Positions 61,826-64,000 of a stretch of DNA of 64,000 nt are shown one piece after another. Position 1 is the first letter of the stretch. Each line of letters starts with the position of its first letter. Under the pieces are notes generated by a model. That model saw nothing but the letters and a program-made list of their open reading frames with translations, was not told the DNA's origin and did not search any database. Both the position numbers and the translations under genes were made by a program. The DNA is taken from NCBI GenBank assembly GCA_037481875.1, contig JBBFKY010000006.1, positions 151,383 to 215,382 on the forward strand, in the 5' to 3' direction. This DNA is from Desulfosoma sp. (GTDB lineage Bacteria > Desulfobacterota > Syntrophobacteria > Syntrophobacterales > DSM-9756).

Positions 61826-62825
61826 AGCTCTCCTATGTTCGAACAGTGGAGGTCAAGGGTTCCATTCAAGGAGGCGCCTAGCCCGTCCTAATGCGGCAAT
61901 GTCTTTCCACCGATGGTCAACTGTGGTTCCTGAGGCCGACAGTCTAGCCAGTAGGAAGGGGTGGCGCCATGTTAGCGCCGACGACACCGGCTGTCCAGCC
62001 CGAAACCGATTCGACCGACCTGACCGATGCGCAGTGGGGGTGATCCGATCCTATGTCGAGGTGCAAACCAAGACGGGACCGAAGCGGCGCGTGAACCTGC
62101 GTGTGATGCTCAACGGGTGGCTCTACAAACTGAAGAGAGGGTGCCGGTGGCCGTTGCTGCCGCGCTCGTTCTCGGCCAAGAGCACGGTCCACTATGACTT
62201 CCAGAGATGGACCAAGCAAGGGATCTGGGCGCACATCAAAGACGCATTGCGCCGGCGGGGGTTCGGGTCGAGGTCGAGGCTTGGGAGTACGTCGAGGTGA
62301 CCTGAGGGGTGATCGACACCCAGGGTGCCAAGAATAGCGTTGCGGACGGGCCAGAGCGAGGCTTCGACGGTGGCAAAAAGGACTGTGGGCGCAAGCGGCA
62401 TCTGCTGACCGACACCCTGGGCTTCTTATTACTGCCATGGTTCATTCGGCACAGCTGTACGACGGCGTCGGCGCCGAGCAGAGGTTTGCGATGAACAAAG
62501 CGCGCAGCATCAGCTTGAAGAAGGTGTGGGCGGACCAGACCTCTCGTGGCGTATTGGGCCATGGTTGGCAACCAGCGGCATGGGCGAGTTGGAGATTGTG
62601 GAGCGACTGCAGGGCCAACGTGGCTTTGCGGTGCAGCAGAAGCGCTGGGTCGTCGAGCGGACTCATGCCTGGCTGAGCGGCAACCACCCGTTGAGCCGTC
62701 AGTATGACCATAACCCACGTCACTCCGAAAGCTGGCTCTACCTCGCCTCGATCCGCCTACCTGGCCGCGGTCTCGCCAAAGCCTCGTGAACGAGGGCTCC
62801 CTTGGGGTTGGAACATTGGAGAGCT
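61826..62825 (+). mobile_element. IS5-family element, degraded
   Basis: Imperfect terminal inverted repeats AGCTCTCCTATGTTCGAAC (61826-61844) and GTTGGAACATTGGAGAGCT (62807-62825). Between them, in shifting frames: TDLTDAQW, RRVNLRVMLNGWLYKLKRGC, DGGKKDCGRKRHLLTDTLGF, and RWVVERTHAWLSGNHPLSRQ with ESWLYLASIRL. Several frameshifts and stops; transposase inactive. Confidence 0.8.
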
Positions 62826-63832
62826 CTAACTCCTGATTATCATTAGTCTACCCCTAAACGCCTGAATTGAGCTGAAACCGGCATTCGGAGTTTCCCCTGT
62901 TTGTATCTCCATAGAGCGTCTTCGAAGCGGAGGAACTCAAAAGGCAATGTCGTGCCTGTTTTCAGCTTGAACGATCGGTTCGAGTAAAAACCCTGATTAT
63001 GGTGAATATCAGTCTTGCAGCGCAGGGCAGAATAAAAGCCGAAGCCATCCTTTACTTTCCATTTTATCAGTATTCTGACTTTTCATAAAGTTCACTACTT
63101 TTTTTGGCTCCTATCCTGGTAGCGCCTCAGTGTCGGTATGATTTGCCTATGACTTTTTCGGCAAAACATCGCACTGTAGTCCCTGTAGATGAATCTTACT
63201 TCTTCCCTCTCCGTGAAAATGGTCCTGCCGTTACTGATCGCTACCCTGTAGGTGTAAGCGGTACGGCTTCCGGCGACCGTATCTTAAGGAGGTGATATGA
63301 GGGTATCTCGAGTGTGGCGAGCTGCAGGGAGGTTTGCCCCCTTTTCCGCCAGACATGCAGCCGGAACTTTTTGTTGGCCTTACGATCCGAAAGATCTTCG
63401 AACACTTGGGCCTCTGGCTCGCTAATGCGAGACCTCAACCCAGGGCCCATTCGCCTCCCGGGCTGCGGCCGTTACCCGAGGATTTCTAGAAGGAGTCCTG
63501 TTCCCAACTGCCGGCTCTGGAGGAAGAGGACGACTCTCAGGCCCCTTCAACCTACTTGGACTCTTGAGCCACTCCGGCGGGCGGAACGTGCCTTCTCCTC
63601 CTGCCGCACCCGTCTTTCTCTTTTCCGGGGAATTGGCGTGCTCTTCTCGTTCTCGCATCCGACTTGTCCGTAACATGTCCACCCAGCCTCCACGCCTCCT
63701 TACCCCGGCCCAGGCACACCCAACATCTTGAATCTGTTTTTTTTGACACACAATTACGCTATATGCTATTTATAATTTGTCTGAAAGCAGATTCCTATCA
63801 TCTTAGTCAGCCGTGAGAAAGTTGAGGAAAAG
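62826..63832. other. Stretch after the IS5 relic, no gene recognised
   Basis: About 1 kb. No frame resembles a known protein. Confidence 0.5.
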
Positions 63833-63952
63833 ATGGCAGTTCCTGATTTTCAAACAATTATGCTTCCACTATTACGTTTTTTTAGTGATGGAAACGAGCA
63901 TTCTCTCCAAGAATTGTTGAATAGTCTTGCAGAAGAATTCTCTCTTACCTGA
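63833..63952 (+). pseudogene. 5' fragment of mrr (restriction system protein)
   Basis: GAGGAAAAG before ATG, then MAVPDFQTIMLPLLRFFSDG and NEHSLQELLNSLAEEFSLT: the winged-helix N terminus of Mrr-type endonucleases (Mrr_N). After 39 codons it runs into CCTGAATCC, the same terminal sequence as at 44052. The nuclease domain is missing from the window. Base composition is more AT-rich than the surroundings. Confidence 0.65.
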
Positions 63953-63974
63953 ATCCGTGACGTGTGGTGGAGCG
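63948..63974 (+). mobile_element. IS terminus cutting mrr
   Basis: CCTGAATCCGTGACGTGTGG, followed by TGGAGC, repeats the sequence at 44052-44077 with few differences. Its body lies beyond the window edge. Confidence 0.5.
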
Positions 63975-64000
63975 ACCTAAGTTGTGGGCTAGGCGACAGC

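Overview
The first half of the window (1-31.4 kb) reads as an ordinary bacterial chromosome, most likely from a Desulfobacterota (deltaproteobacterial, Syntrophobacteria-like) anaerobe. The clues are a four-subunit 2-oxoacid:ferredoxin oxidoreductase, an EF-G of the spd/mitochondrial-EFG1-like class, an RpoZ with a long acidic tail, and a groESL operon with a perfect CIRCE element. The assignment is inferred from gene content and not tested by phylogeny.

Region by region. 1-2.7 kb: a MurG-like transferase fused to HEAT repeats, translationally coupled to an MraY-like enzyme with an altered active-site histidine motif. 2.8-7.4 kb: UDP-glucose dehydrogenase, a double-PAS sensor kinase and a cobalamin adenosyltransferase. 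7.5-11.7 kb: groES-groEL, rpoZ, a small unknown gene and dnaJ. 12-17 kb: a GldA/GldF/GldG-like ABC-2 exporter operon with a DUF4340 gene. 17-23.4 kb (minus strand): queF, an uncharacterised gene plus a RecA-like ATPase, an EF-G, and a MepA-type murein endopeptidase with LysM repeats. 24-27.8 kb: tadA, two tRNA-Ser genes and dnaX-ybaB-recR. 27.8-31 kb: porCDAB behind a strong promoter and a structured leader, then tRNA-Asn.

Downstream of tRNA-Asn the character changes abruptly to an accessory region that runs to the end of the window. It holds a type I restriction-modification locus: a broken Xre regulator, a 41-aa ORF, hsdM, an AlbA/Schlafen-type regulator broken by one stop, two MNT-HEPN toxin-antitoxin pairs, hsdS, a DUF3800 gene, an hsdR'-hsdS' chimera, a RAYT transposase relic and hsdR. 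Most of these genes are joined by 4-bp ATGA overlaps. A copy of the hsdM 3' tail precedes each unit inserted between hsdM and hsdS, which suggests cassette-like growth of the locus.

From 44 kb onward come insertion-sequence relics (IS1380-like, IS1634-like, IS5-like), REP palindromes with their RAYT genes, a decayed von Willebrand gene, a relic of BREX brxA, the 5' end of mrr, and scattered intact genes: RDD membrane protein, two small secreted proteins, a methyltransferase, bioB behind a BirA-like operator, a DUF6544-type protein and an MDR oxidoreductase. The region looks like a decaying defence island; many otherwise recognisable genes carry in-frame stop codons.
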